This document shows positions 1-8,910 of a DNA stretch of 64,000 bases, piece by piece; positions within the stretch are counted from its first letter, which is position 1; each line of letters starts with the position of its first letter. The stretch covers positions 744,001 to 808,000 of the forward strand of contig NZ_JAATJS010000002.1 of the NCBI RefSeq assembly GCF_011777495.1, in the 5' to 3' direction. Under the pieces are notes generated by a model. The model worked only from the letters and a program-made list of their open reading frames with translations. It was not told the origin of the DNA and ran no database searches. The translations under genes were made by a program, and so were the position numbers. The stretch is from Microvirga terricola (lineage in GTDB: Bacteria; Pseudomonadota; Alphaproteobacteria; Rhizobiales; Beijerinckiaceae).

Positions 1-1
1 C

Positions 2-2188
2 TCGGACAACTTCTGGCAGATGGGCGATACCGGCCCCTGCGGCCCGTGCTCGGAAATCTTCATCGACCAGGGCGACAAGCTCTGGGGCGGCCCTCCCGGC
101 TCTGCGGATGAGGATGGCGACCGCTTCCTCGAATTCTGGAATCTCGTGTTCATGCAATACGAGCAGATCGAGCCCGGCAATCGCATCCCGCTGCCCAAGC
201 CCTCCATCGACACCGGCATGGGGCTGGAGCGCATCGCCGCGATCATGCAGGGCGTCTATTCTAACTACGACACGGACCTATTCCGCACCCTCATCGAAGC
301 CGTGGCGCACGCCACCGGCGTTGCGCCGGAAGGCGACCGCAAGGCCTCGCACCGGGTGATCGCGGACCACCTGCGCACGTCCTGCTTCCTCGTGGCCGAT
401 GGCGTGCTGCCGTCGAACGAGGGCCGTGGCTATGTGCTTCGCCGCATCATGCGCCGCGCCATGCGTCATGCGCAGCTTCTGGGCGCGAAGGAGCCATTGA
501 TGTACCGCCTCGTGCCCGCTTTGGTGCGCGAGATGGGGCAGGCCTATCCGGAGCTGGTGCGCGCCGAGTCGCTCATCACCGAGACGCTGAAGCTTGAGGA
601 AACCCGCTTCCGCAAGACGCTGGAGCGCGGCCTGACGATCCTCGACGATGAAACGCGCAACCTCACCAAGGGCCAGTCGCTCTCCGGCGAGACGGCGTTC
701 ACGCTCTACGACACCTACGGCTTCCCGCTCGATCTGACGCAGGATGCCTTGAAGCCGCGCGGCATCGGCGTCGATACGGATGCCTTCGACGCCGCCATGG
801 AGCGCCAGCGCGAGAAGGCGCGCGCCGCGTGGTCCGGGTCGGGCGAGGCGGCAACGGAAACCGTGTGGTTCGGCATCAAGGAGCGCGTCGGCGCGACCGA
901 CTTTTTGGGCTACGACACCGAGAACGCCGAGGGCGTGGTGCTGGCGCTGATCAAGGATGGCCAGGAGGTCAAGGAGATCAAGGCTGGAGAAACCGGCCTC
1001 GTGGTCCTCAACCAGACGCCGTTCTATGGCGAATCCGGCGGCCAGGTCGGCGATACGGGCATCATGCAGGGCGAGGGCTCGCGCCTTCGCGTTTCCGGCA
1101 CCGAGAAGAAGCTCGGCGATTTGTTCGTGCACCACGTCATGGTGGAGCATGGCACGCTCAAGCTGAACCAGTCGCTGGAGCTGATCGTGGATCACGCGCG
1201 CCGCACGGCGATCCGCTCCAACCACTCCGCAACGCACCTGCTGCACGAAGCGCTGCGTCAGGTGCTCGGCGATCACGTGGCGCAAAAGGGCTCGCTCGTC
1301 TCGCCCGACCGCCTGCGCTTCGACTTCAGCCATCCCAAGCCCATGAGCGATGAGGAAGTGGCGAAGGTCGAGGAGATCGCCAACAAGGTGCTGCTCCAGA
1401 ACGAGCCCGTCGTGACCAAGTTGATGGGCGTGGAAGAAGCCATCGAATCCGGCGCGCGCGCGTTGTTCGGTGAGAAATACGGCGAGGAAGTCCGCGTCGT
1501 GTCCATGGGCAAGGCTGACGGCAACAAGACGTTCTCTGTCGAACTTTGCGGCGGCACGCATGTGAGCCGCACGGGCGATATCGGCCTCATCACGATCCTT
1601 GCCGAGGGCGCGGTGGCCGCGGGTGTGCGCCGTCTCGAAGCGATGACGGGCGATGTGGCGCGTCACCACCTCACCGAGGAAAGTCGCCGCCTGCGCGAAA
1701 TCGCGAGCCTTCTGAAAATCCCCGCCGATGAAGCGCCCGCGCGCCTCTCGGCGCTGCTCGAGGAAAAGCGTAAAGTGGAGCGCGAACTCACCGACGCGCG
1801 CCGCAAGATCGCCATGGGCGGCGGGGTTGCGGGCGGCGAAGAGCCGGTGCGCGAAATCGCGGGCATCAAGCTCATGGCGCGCGCCGTCACCGGCGTCGAG
1901 ATGAAGGATCTGAAGAGCCTCGCCGATGAAGGCAAGAAGCGCATCGGCTCGGGCGTCGTCGCCATCGTCGGCGTGGGTGAGGATGGCAAGGCGGGCATCG
2001 TCGTCGGCGTCACGGAAGACCTGATCGCGAAATACGATGCGGTCTCGCTCGTGCGCGTCGGCTCCGAGAAACTCGGTGGCAAGGGCGGCGGAGGCCGCCG
2101 CGACATGGCGCAGGCCGGCGGACCCGACGGGGCCCAGGCCGAGGCAGCGCTCGCGGCCATCGAAGCGGCGCTCTCAACCGCCGCCTAA
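2..2188 (+). CDS. alaS: Alanyl-tRNA synthetase, 5'-truncated by the window edge
   Basis: Charges tRNA-Ala with alanine and hydrolyses mischarged tRNA; cytoplasmic. The reading frame is open from base 2, so the true start lies upstream; about 160 N-terminal residues are missing relative to the usual length of about 880. The visible part opens inside the class II catalytic core ([13 protein letters not shown]), followed by the tRNA-recognition helices. The editing domain carries the zinc-type HxxxH signature (NHSATHLLH) and the distal CGGTH. The C-terminal oligomerisation domain ends in a Gly-rich stretch ([16 protein letters not shown]) typical of the family. A K+ channel gene starts 12 bases after the stop on the same strand. 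Confidence 0.97.
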   Translation, partial: SDNFWQMGDTGPCGPCSEIFIDQGDKLWGGPPGSADEDGDRFLEFWNLVFMQYEQIEPGNRIPLPKPSIDTGMGLERIAAIMQGVYSNYDTDLFRTLIEAVAHATGVAPEGDRKASHRVIADHLRTSCFLVADGVLPSNEGRGYVLRRIMRRAMRHAQLLGAKEPLMYRLVPALVREMGQAYPELVRAESLITETLKLEETRFRKTLERGLTILDDETRNLTKGQSLSGETAFTLYDTYGFPLDLTQDALKPRGIGVDTDAFDAAMERQREKARAAWSGSGEAATETVWFGIKERVGATDFLGYDTENAEGVVLALIKDGQEVKEIKAGETGLVVLNQTPFYGESGGQVGDTGIMQGEGSRLRVSGTEKKLGDLFVHHVMVEHGTLKLNQSLELIVDHARRTAIRSNHSATHLLHEALRQVLGDHVAQKGSLVSPDRLRFDFSHPKPMSDEEVAKVEEIANKVLLQNEPVVTKLMGVEEAIESGARALFGEKYGEEVRVVSMGKADGNKTFSVELCGGTHVSRTGDIGLITILAEGAVAAGVRRLEAMTGDVARHHLTEESRRLREIASLLKIPADEAPARLSALLEEKRKVERELTDARRKIAMGGGVAGGEEPVREIAGIKLMARAVTGVEMKDLKSLADEGKKRIGSGVVAIVGVGEDGKAGIVVGVTEDLIAKYDAVSLVRVGSEKLGGKGGGGRRDMAQAGGPDGAQAEAALAAIEAALSTAA

Positions 2189-2200
2189 AGGACCGGCGCC

Positions 2201-3367
2201 ATGGCGAGGGATCATCCACACCCGGCACGGCGCAGAGTCTATGAGATCCTCGAACGCAGCAGCGTGAGCGATCCCGTCGTTCACGCTGTTCATATTTTTC
2301 TGATCCTGCTGATCCTCATCAACGTGACGTCGGTGGTGCTGGAAAGCGAGCCCTCGTTGCGGGCGGAGTATTGGCAGACCTTCGTCGCCATCGACATTTT
2401 CAGCGGCTTCATCTTCACGGTGGAATATGCCGCGCGTCTGTGGTGCGCACCGGAGCACACGCCCTGGCGGCACCTGAAGCCATGGCGCGCGCGGCTGCGC
2501 TGGGCGCTGCATCCGCAATCCATTATTGATTTTCTGGCCATCGTGCCGTTCTATTTCGCCTATTCCGACATCAGCGAGTTGCGCATCTTCCTGCTGCTGC
2601 GGCTCTTCCGCTTTTTCAAGCTCGCGCGCTATTCGCCCGGCCTGACAAGCCTGATGGAGGCGATCTACGCGGAGCGGCGCGCGCTTGTGGCCTGCGGCGT
2701 CATCCTGCTCGGCGCCGTGCTGGTGTTTGCCTCCCTCATGAACCTCGTTGAGAAGGATGCGCAGCCCGACAAGTTCGGCAGCATTCCGGAATCCATGTAT
2801 TGGGCCATCATCACGCTCACCACTGTCGGCTACGGCGACGTGGTGCCGGTGACGATGCTCGGCCGCGCCATCGCGGCGCTGACGGCGGTGATGGGGCTGG
2901 TGATGCTCGCGCTTCCCGTCGGCATCATCGCCAGCGCGTTCTCACGCGAGATCCACCGGCACGATTTCGTCGTCACCTGGAGCATGGTGGCGCGCGTGCC
3001 GCTGTTTGCCGATCTCGACGCGGAGGAAGTGGCGCTGGTCATGCACAGGCTGCGCTCGCAAAGCTGCGTGCCGGGCGAGCTGATTGTCCGCAAAGGGGAC
3101 GTGGCGCATGCGATGTATCTCATCGCCTCTGGCGAAGTCGAAGTGCTGGTGCCCGGCGAACCGGTCAGGCTGGGCGTGGGCGATTTCTTCGGCGAAACCT
3201 CTGTGCTCAAGCGCCGCCGCAGGCACGTCACCGTGCGCGCCACCACCCCATGCCGCCTCCTCGTGCTCGACGCGGAAGACCTGCACCAGCTCATCGCCTC
3301 CGACCCTGCCATGGCGCAGCACATCGAAGAGGTCATCCTGTCGCGGGGCGAACGGCGGGCGGTGTGA
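2201..3367 (+). CDS. Cyclic-nucleotide-gated K+ channel (MloK1-like)
   Basis: Inner-membrane tetrameric potassium channel with a cytoplasmic cyclic-nucleotide sensor; 388 residues. It has six predicted membrane helices: S1 about 25-47, S2 about 60-82, S3 about 105-122, an Arg/Lys-bearing S4 at about 127-143 (RIFLLLRLFRFFKLAR), and a pore with the selectivity filter TVGYGD at 208-213 followed by S6. The C-terminal cNMP-binding domain spans about 266-385. Its phosphate-binding cassette keeps FGE (330-332) and the conserved Arg (341), but the following Ser/Thr-Ala is His-Val. The ATG follows an AAAGGA ribosome-binding site 12 bases after alaS, so co-transcription with alaS is possible. Confidence 0.9.
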   Translation: MARDHPHPARRRVYEILERSSVSDPVVHAVHIFLILLILINVTSVVLESEPSLRAEYWQTFVAIDIFSGFIFTVEYAARLWCAPEHTPWRHLKPWRARLRWALHPQSIIDFLAIVPFYFAYSDISELRIFLLLRLFRFFKLARYSPGLTSLMEAIYAERRALVACGVILLGAVLVFASLMNLVEKDAQPDKFGSIPESMYWAIITLTTVGYGDVVPVTMLGRAIAALTAVMGLVMLALPVGIIASAFSREIHRHDFVVTWSMVARVPLFADLDAEEVALVMHRLRSQSCVPGELIVRKGDVAHAMYLIASGEVEVLVPGEPVRLGVGDFFGETSVLKRRRRHVTVRATTPCRLLVLDAEDLHQLIASDPAMAQHIEEVILSRGERRAV

Positions 3368-3500
3368 AATAGGCGAGGCTAGAATAGCCGTGGACCCATC
3401 TCATAGAGGTTAGTCACGCACAGGATAGCGGCGTTTGCCGATGGCACAAACTTGTGATCTTGTTGCGTGATCCAGAGACGAGCCACCTTGGGATCGGGCG

Positions 3501-3779
3501 ATGCGTATTGAGAGTGTTGAGATTTTTTCGGACAGGACCAATGCCGCCGTCATGCGGCACCCCGGTCGAGCTTTTCCGGGCGTTTTGGTGCAGGGTGACA
3601 GCCTCCATATACTGTGTCAGCAAGCGGACGCGGCCTGCAAAGAAATCGGGCGGGACGCGCCCGGTTATGAAGATCTGAACGACCTCCGCGATACGTTGCG
3701 GTCTTACCTCAACCATTACAAAGCCACGCTCGCCGAGTACGGTATGAAACTCCCATTCTATGAGCCGAAGCTTCCGTGA
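3501..3779 (+). CDS. DUF6959 family protein
   Basis: Small acidic cytoplasmic protein of 92 residues, with no signal peptide or membrane segment. Its N-terminal half (RIESVEIFSDRTNAAV, then RHPGRAFPGVLVQGDSL) matches my memory of the DUF6959 family, in which a conserved PGR.FPG...QGDSL core is followed by a helical tail; function unknown. The C-terminal half is helical (DLNDLRDTLRSYLNHYKATL). It stands alone between the K+ channel gene and the vWA gene, with 130-190 bases of non-coding DNA on each side. A slightly longer opposite-strand frame across it is judged a shadow. Confidence 0.75.
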   Translation: MRIESVEIFSDRTNAAVMRHPGRAFPGVLVQGDSLHILCQQADAACKEIGRDAPGYEDLNDLRDTLRSYLNHYKATLAEYGMKLPFYEPKLP

Positions 3780-3969
3780 AGCTTGGACTTCCATCACGTC
3801 GTTCGCGGAATTCACGGTCCAACTAGCCTCAATGTGGCTGTGTGCTTATGATTTCACGACTCCAATTATGGCAATGAAGTAACATGGCAAGTAACACGTT
3901 TTTTCATTGCGTTCCTTGACGGAATTCTCGTTTTCGCGAAAGCCTCAGGCAGCATTCGGAAATGTTGCA

Positions 3970-5928
3970 ATGAGACAGATCTTCATCACGGCGCTTTTTA
4001 TTGGCGGCTTTCTTTTCAACCCGGCCCAGGCTCAGGATCGAAACACCCCACCGACGGTGCTGGTGATCGATGCGTCGAACAGCATGTGGGGGCGCATCGA
4101 CGGGAAGGCGAAGATGGAGATCGCGCGCGATGCGGTCGGCTCCGTCGTGGATACGCTTCCCAAGGGGACGCGACTCGGCATCGTTGCCTATGGGCATCGC
4201 CGTGCAGGCGATTGCAGCGATATCGAAGCGATCTTACCGCTCGGTCCCGTCGACAAATCCAAGGTGCAGGCGGTCGCGAACCGGCTGACCCCGCGCGGCA
4301 AGACGCCGATCACCGCCGCGTTGAAGGAGGCGGCCGGTCTGCTCGATGCCGGCAAGCCCGGTAATGTCATCATCGTTACGGACGGCATTGAAACCTGCAA
4401 AGCCGATCCTTGCGCGCTTGCCGAGGAGTTGAAGCGCGCGAATGCGGGCTTTGTCGCACACGTGATCGGGTTCGACGTATCGAGCGTGGAGCGTCCCAAG
4501 CTGTCCTGCATCGCCGAGAGGACGGGCGGCACCTTCGTTGCTGCATCGAATGCGGGTGAGCTGGGGCAGGCGTTGAAGGCGTCGGTGCAGGCGAAGGCCA
4601 AGCCTGCCGTTGTCACGCGCAAGATTGCTCTCGAAGCTACGGATGGCGGACGCCCGGTGTCCAACGCAGCCTTCACCGTCGCGCGAAACGGCGAGACAGG
4701 CGTGATTGCGGAAGGTGTTTCCGACGCCGTGGCCCTGTCGCCCGGTCGCTATCGCGTCTCGGCCCTCACTGCGGCCAAGACCGGCCAGGTGGAGGTGGAA
4801 GTCACCAAGGATGCGCCCGCGAAGATCGTCGTCGCGCTTGCTGGCGATCTGCCCAAGGCCAATCTGCAACCGGCAAAGACCAGCACTCCCGCGACCGGTC
4901 GTCTCGACGTGCGCTGGAGCGGCCCTGACGGGAAAGGCGACTACGTCGTCTTCGCCCGTGCGAATGGCGAGGCTTTGGAAACTCGGCACTACAGCTACAC
5001 CAGCGAAGGCAATCCGCTCAAAGTGCGCGTGCCGGGAGAGCCCGGCGAGTACGAACTGCGCTACGTCTCGGATGCGACCGGCGCGATCCTCGCCCGCACC
5101 AAGATCACCGCGACGCCCGTGACCGCGACACTCGATGCTCCCGCCAAGGGTGCGGCAGGCTCGGAGATTGCGGTGACGTTCAACGGGCCCAATGCGGACG
5201 AGGATTGGATCGGGCTTGCGAAGCCGGGCAGCGACGTGAACAGCTATGAAGCCTTTGCGTGGGTGATGAGCGGGGCGCCCGCGAAGTTGCTGCTTCCTGC
5301 CGAGCCCGGTGCTTACGAAATCCGCTACATCTCCGGCCTCGACCCCAAGACACTGGCGACGCGCAAGATCGACGTGACTCAGGCCAGCGCTTCGCTGACC
5401 GCTCCGGCTCGCGCCACTGCGGGCAGCACGATCGAGATCGGTTTCAAAGGCAGCGGCGGTGGCGACACCTTCATCGGTGTGGTCAAGAAGGGCGCTGCCC
5501 CGGGGGCCTGGGCCGCCTTTGAATATCCGAAGGGCGAGCAGGTGGCTCTACGCCTGCCGGGAGAGCCCGGCGCATACGAAGTGCGCTTCGTTCTGGAGGC
5601 GAACGGTGTCTACAAAGTGCTGGCCTCGAGCCCTCTCACCATCGACCCCGCCGTCGCCAGCGTGACTGCGCCGGATCGCGTCAAGCGCGGGGCGCCGGTC
5701 GCGATCACTTTCACCGGCCCCAAGGGCGAGGGCGACTTCGTCACCATCGTGCCTCCCGCGTCCGCGCCCGAGACCTTTGCCGATTATCAGGATGCCACGC
5801 CGGACAAAGCGTCCATCACGCTCGAAGCGCCCGCGGAGGCCGGCGTTTACGAGGTGCGCTATGTCATGGCTGCGCCGGGGGAGGGCGGGCACCAGATCAT
5901 CGCCCGCAAGACGATCCGGGTGGATTGA
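3970..5928 (+). CDS. Secreted vWA-domain protein with four tandem C-terminal repeats
   Basis: Exported protein of 652 residues. The ATG at 3970 is chosen because it gives a clean Sec signal peptide (MRQIFITALFIGGFLF...AQAQ); an in-frame TTG at 3907 would bury it. A von Willebrand factor A domain at about 28-215 has an intact MIDAS start, DASNS, and the later Thr/Asp pocket (GKTPIT; VTDGIE). Four cysteines lie within it. A linker Ig-like segment (about 215-300) precedes four degenerate repeats of about 84-94 residues, each ending in a variant of GEPGxYExRYV (near nucleotides 5040, 5305, 5557 and 5840). Likely a periplasmic or surface binding scaffold. Partners are not evident from the neighbours. 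Confidence 0.88.
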   Translation: MRQIFITALFIGGFLFNPAQAQDRNTPPTVLVIDASNSMWGRIDGKAKMEIARDAVGSVVDTLPKGTRLGIVAYGHRRAGDCSDIEAILPLGPVDKSKVQAVANRLTPRGKTPITAALKEAAGLLDAGKPGNVIIVTDGIETCKADPCALAEELKRANAGFVAHVIGFDVSSVERPKLSCIAERTGGTFVAASNAGELGQALKASVQAKAKPAVVTRKIALEATDGGRPVSNAAFTVARNGETGVIAEGVSDAVALSPGRYRVSALTAAKTGQVEVEVTKDAPAKIVVALAGDLPKANLQPAKTSTPATGRLDVRWSGPDGKGDYVVFARANGEALETRHYSYTSEGNPLKVRVPGEPGEYELRYVSDATGAILARTKITATPVTATLDAPAKGAAGSEIAVTFNGPNADEDWIGLAKPGSDVNSYEAFAWVMSGAPAKLLLPAEPGAYEIRYISGLDPKTLATRKIDVTQASASLTAPARATAGSTIEIGFKGSGGGDTFIGVVKKGAAPGAWAAFEYPKGEQVALRLPGEPGAYEVRFVLEANGVYKVLASSPLTIDPAVASVTAPDRVKRGAPVAITFTGPKGEGDFVTIVPPASAPETFADYQDATPDKASITLEAPAEAGVYEVRYVMAAPGEGGHQIIARKTIRVD

Positions 5929-5931
5929 TCT

Positions 5932-6390
5932 TCAGTCGTGATCCGGGTGCTGGCGAGAGGCCATTTTCGCCAGCTCTTCCGGTGTCGCGCTGTCTTCCGT
6001 CTCGGGGAGGGTGTGCAGCGTCTCGAACGCGGCGAGGCGGCTTTCCATGCCATATTGGGTTTCCGGCTGCGCACGGCCCGGATCGTCGAGGCTGCCGATG
6101 GAAACGCTGATGCGGTTGCTCTCCACATAGCGAAACGATAGCGGCGTTCCGCAATCCCGGCAGAAACCGCGCTCGACGGCCTCTGAGCTTTTGAAGGTCC
6201 CCGGCGCGCCTTTCGTCCATACGAGATCTTTCAGCGGAACGCCGGTGAGGGGCGCGAAGTAATTGCCAAAAGCCTTCTGGCACATGCGGCAATGACAGAT
6301 ACTCGCACCCGTCGGCTCGGACATGAGGCGGTAACGCACCGCGCCGCATTGGCAGCCGCCGGAAAGGAAGGAATGCTGTTGATCGCGCAT
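5932..6390 (-). CDS. GFA-family zinc protein (DUF636, CENP-V/GFA fold)
   Basis: Protein of 152 residues of the family named after glutathione-dependent formaldehyde-activating enzyme. Most members have no proven substrate. The zinc ligands are all visible: C13 and C15 (GGCQCG), C32, C34 and C37 (CHCRMC), and C77 and C80 (CRDCG). The ATG at 6390 is chosen over an in-frame TTG at 6429 because the family core starts shortly after it. It is convergent with the vWA gene, with stops 3 bases apart. Confidence 0.85.
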   Translation of the reverse strand: MRDQQHSFLSGGCQCGAVRYRLMSEPTGASICHCRMCQKAFGNYFAPLTGVPLKDLVWTKGAPGTFKSSEAVERGFCRDCGTPLSFRYVESNRISVSIGSLDDPGRAQPETQYGMESRLAAFETLHTLPETEDSATPEELAKMASRQHPDHD

Positions 6391-6478
6391 CGCAGAGGCT
6401 CGCTCGCGGGAGAAGTCCCGATTCAACAACCTAGGGCATACGCCGACGACGGATAGGCTGCTCTAGCCGACCGCTAGG

Positions 6479-6730
6479 TCAATCATCACTCCAGTGTTCT
6501 CGGATCAGCTCGAACAGGAGGTCGACATTGTCTTCGACCGCTTCTGAGCCTTTGAAGATGCTGAACTCGATGTGATCATCGAAGAAGTCCAGCTCGATAC
6601 GTGCGCCGACAAGCGTGAATGAGACCATGATGGTGTCCTCGCGGACATGATCCAGCCGATAGTAGATATTTTCTCGATCGAGATAGTTCAGAAACGGGAT
6701 CAAATCTTTGATGCCATTCAGCGTCATCAT
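6479..6730 (-). CDS. Small hypothetical protein
   Basis: Unrecognised protein of 83 residues (pI low, many Asp/Glu, no signal peptide or membrane helix). The layout suggests an alpha/beta fold: helix (IKDLIPFLNYLDRENIYYRL), three beta strands (TIMVSFTLVGARIELDFF; HIEFSIFK) and a final helix (NVDLLFELIREHW). The pattern is reminiscent of small immunity-like proteins, but no toxin gene is adjacent. It sits between the GFA gene and icd on the same strand, with no clear ribosome-binding site before the tandem ATGs at 6730 and 6727. Confidence 0.6.
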   Translation of the reverse strand: MMTLNGIKDLIPFLNYLDRENIYYRLDHVREDTIMVSFTLVGARIELDFFDDHIEFSIFKGSEAVEDNVDLLFELIREHWSDD

Positions 6731-6816
6731 GATGCGTCACTTTCGGACTTTGTTGCCGCCGAGCACCTTAAGGCGTGATCCCGCGGTGAAATTGCCGCTT
6801 TGATGGTCCACATATC

Positions 6817-6846
6817 AAAAAGCCCGGCGTTGAGCCGGGCTTTTTG
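6817..6846 (-). terminator. Rho-independent terminator of icd
   Basis: Perfect 8-bp stem AGCCCGGC / GCCGGGCT around a 5-base loop (6821-6841), flanked by A-run and T-run, so it can work on both strands. It lies 23 bases after the icd stop. Confidence 0.85.
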
Positions 6847-6868
6847 TCTCTCATCGCGTGAGCGCGGT

Positions 6869-8083
6869 TTACGCCGCCATTGCCTTCTTGAGGTTCTCGT
6901 CGATCTTGTCGAGGAAGCCGGTGGTGGAGAGCCACTTCTGTTCGGCGCCGACGAGGAGGGCGAGGTCCTTGGTCATGTAGCCGGCTTCCACCGTGTCCAC
7001 GCAGACCTTTTCGAGGGTCGAAGCGAACTTGGCGAGCTCGGCGTTGTTGTCGAGCTTCGCGCGGTGGGCGAGGCCGCGGGTCCAGGCGAAGATCGAGGCG
7101 ATGGAGTTCGTGGAGGTCTCCTTGCCCTTCTGGTGCTCGCGGTAGTGACGGGTCACGGTGCCGTGGGCGGCTTCCGCCTCGACCGTCTTGCCGTCCGGCG
7201 TCATCAGCACCGAGGTCATGAGGCCGAGCGAGCCGAAGCCCTGCGCAACCGTGTCGGACTGCACGTCACCATCGTAGTTCTTACAGGCCCACACATAGCC
7301 GCCCGACCACTTGAGGGCCGAAGCCACCATGTCGTCGATCAGGCGGTGCTCGTAGGTGATGCCGGCGGCGTCGAGCTTTGCCTTGAACTCGTTCTGGTAG
7401 ACCTCTTCGAAGATGTCCTTGAAGCGGCCGTCATAGGCCTTGAGGATGGTGTTCTTCGTGGAGAGATAGACCGGGTACTTGCGGTTCAGGCCGTAATTCA
7501 TCGAGGCGCGAGCGAATTCGCGGATCGACTCGTCGAGGTTGTACATGGCCATCGCCACGCCGCCGCCCGTGAACTTGAAGACTTCCTTCTCGATGACCGA
7601 GCCGTCCTCGCCCTCGAACTTGATGGTCAGGCGGCCCTTGCCGGGCACCTTGAAATCGGTCGCCTTGTACTGGTCGCCGAAGGCGTGACGGCCGACGATG
7701 ATCGGCTGCGTCCAGCCCGGCACCAGGCGCGGAACGTTCTTGCAGATGATCGGCTCACGGAAGATCACGCCGCCGAGGATGTTGCGGATCGTGCCGTTCG
7801 GCGACTTCCACATTTCCTTGAGGTTGAACTCCTTCACGCGAGCCTCGTCCGGCGTGATGGTGGCGCACTTCACGCCGACGCCGTACTTCTTGATGGCCTC
7901 AGCCGCCTCGACCGTGACCTGATCGTTGGTCGCGTCGCGGTGCTCCATGCCCAGGTCGTAGTACTTGAGATCGATGTCGAGATAGGGGTGGATCAGCTTG
8001 TCTTTGATGTAGTGCCAAATGATGCGGGTCATCTCGTCGCCGTCGAGTTCGACGACCGGATTGGCAACCTTGATCTTCGCCAT
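6869..8083 (-). CDS. icd: NADP-dependent isocitrate dehydrogenase
   Basis: TCA-cycle enzyme converting isocitrate to 2-oxoglutarate, CO2 and NADPH; 404 residues, the usual length of the homodimeric eukaryote-like type found in alphaproteobacteria. Visible family blocks are [16 protein letters not shown] at the N terminus, the substrate loop [18 protein letters not shown], the catalytic Tyr/Lys region ([14 protein letters not shown]) and the metal-binding stretch [15 protein letters not shown] [11 protein letters not shown]. It is monocistronic, with its own terminator and a 356-base upstream region shared with a divergent lipoprotein gene. An AAGG ribosome-binding site lies just before the ATG. 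Confidence 0.97.
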   Translation of the reverse strand: MAKIKVANPVVELDGDEMTRIIWHYIKDKLIHPYLDIDLKYYDLGMEHRDATNDQVTVEAAEAIKKYGVGVKCATITPDEARVKEFNLKEMWKSPNGTIRNILGGVIFREPIICKNVPRLVPGWTQPIIVGRHAFGDQYKATDFKVPGKGRLTIKFEGEDGSVIEKEVFKFTGGGVAMAMYNLDESIREFARASMNYGLNRKYPVYLSTKNTILKAYDGRFKDIFEEVYQNEFKAKLDAAGITYEHRLIDDMVASALKWSGGYVWACKNYDGDVQSDTVAQGFGSLGLMTSVLMTPDGKTVEAEAAHGTVTRHYREHQKGKETSTNSIASIFAWTRGLAHRAKLDNNAELAKFASTLEKVCVDTVEAGYMTKDLALLVGAEQKWLSTTGFLDKIDENLKKAMAA

Positions 8084-8440
8084 TGATCTTAACCTTGAGC
8101 CTGTTGAACGGGAACCGGGCCTGCCGGACGGCAGAGCGTTGCCGCGGGCTATAGCGCGACTGGGGCTTGCGGGGAAGGGCGGTGACGCTCACGACAGGCG
8201 CCGTCCCCATTCCGGCACGGCCTCATCGATGGAAGTCAGGCGGGAAAACGGTCGAAAGACTCCATTCCCAAGCGTCGCTTGTGTGCTGGAGCACCGATGT
8301 CGAGGCGGAATTGCTCTGAAATCCTAGGTATTCCGATAGGTCTTCCCAAAAGTCAGTACAGTAAGGATTGACTTTATCGGAATGATATTCCATGTCCGGA
8401 TTCGGAATGTTCACCTATCGTCATCCCGGGGGGAGAGACA
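8084..8440. other. Divergent intergenic region between icd and a lipoprotein gene
   Basis: No credible gene in 357 bases; a 63-codon minus-strand frame lacks coding character. It must hold promoters for both flanking genes. The only structure seen is a perfect 9-bp inverted repeat ATTCCGATA (8329-8337) / TATCGGAAT (8374-8382), with a TTGACT hexamer (8367-8372) between the arms. No good -10 box sits at the right distance. Confidence 0.5.
8329..8382. promoter_or_regulatory. Inverted repeat, possible operator of the downstream lipoprotein gene
   Basis: ATTCCGATA and TATCGGAAT are exact reverse complements 36 bases apart, 59-112 bases before the lipoprotein start. The second arm follows a TTGACT -35-like hexamer, so a bound repressor could block it. 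This is inference from position and symmetry only. Confidence 0.3.
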
Positions 8441-8728
8441 ATGCGTCTAGCTATCATCATCGGAGCCGCCACCTTGGTTCTGGCTGGCTGCCAGACCACC
8501 GAGCAATCCATGGCCAATGCCCAATCGGTCTGCTCTGAATCGGGCCTGCGGCCCGGCACGAAGACCTATGAGCGTTGCGTCAACGCCAGCTACCGCAACA
8601 ACGTCGCGCAATCCAACGCCGCCGCCAACCAGGCCGCGGTCGGCGCGGCTGCCGGCGTCGTCGGCGGTGCAGTGCTCGGCGCAGCCGCCGCCCGTCCGCA
8701 CTACTATTGCGGCTGGGGCTGCTGGTAA
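8441..8728 (+). CDS. Small lipoprotein, unknown function
   Basis: Exported lipoprotein of 95 residues. The signal peptide ends in the lipobox LAGC, putting the acylated Cys at 17. The mature part has a Cys pair (SVCSESGLRPGTKTYERC), then an Ala/Gly-rich glycine-zipper-like hydrophobic segment (AAVGAAAGVVGGAVLGAAAA), and a Cys-Trp tail YYCGWGCW. A GGGGGGAG ribosome-binding site precedes the ATG. Similar small proteins are common in Methylobacteriaceae-type genomes, without known role. It is followed by two consecutive hairpin terminators. Confidence 0.8.
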   Translation: MRLAIIIGAATLVLAGCQTTEQSMANAQSVCSESGLRPGTKTYERCVNASYRNNVAQSNAAANQAAVGAAAGVVGGAVLGAAAARPHYYCGWGCW

Positions 8729-8742
8729 GCGGCACAGAATGA

Positions 8743-8764
8743 AGGGCCTGCCTTGGCAGGCCCT
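8743..8764 (+). terminator. Hairpin after the lipoprotein gene (first of two)
   Basis: Perfect 10-bp stem AGGGCCTGCC / GGCAGGCCCT with only two loop bases, 15 bases after the stop codon. No T-run follows, so it probably acts with the next hairpin or protects the transcript 3' end. Confidence 0.6.
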
Positions 8765-8768
8765 TAGG

Positions 8769-8811
8769 AAAAAGCCTCCTCGGAGAGAGTTCTCTCGGGG
8801 AGGCTTTTTTT
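8769..8811 (+). terminator. Rho-independent terminator (second of two)
   Basis: Outer stem AAAAAGCCTCC / GGAGGCTTTTT enclosing an inner CGAGAG-type hairpin and followed by a run of seven T. The A-run on the left makes it bidirectional in principle. Confidence 0.85.
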
Positions 8812-8910
8812 GGGCGGACTTGATGAAATCCGGGTCTAGCCGGGTCGTTGTCCTTGGCGGTATGGGAGTCTTGTTCCGTTCACGTCCGCCTTCGGCTCCT
8901 TAAACGCACC

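Noticed and set aside
278..1669. 463-codon minus-strand open frame across alaS
   Set aside because: Antisense to an unmistakable alaS; its composition (His/Arg/Ala-rich) is a shadow of high-GC coding in the other strand.
3414..3815. 133-codon minus-strand frame over the DUF6959 gene
   Set aside because: The plus-strand frame matches DUF6959 while this one shows no recognisable motif.
6800..8086. 428-codon plus-strand open frame across icd
   Set aside because: Exactly antisense to icd, with low-complexity composition and no recognisable domain.
8223..8414. 63-codon minus-strand frame upstream of icd
   Set aside because: Lies in a divergent promoter region with a palindrome; no family resemblance.
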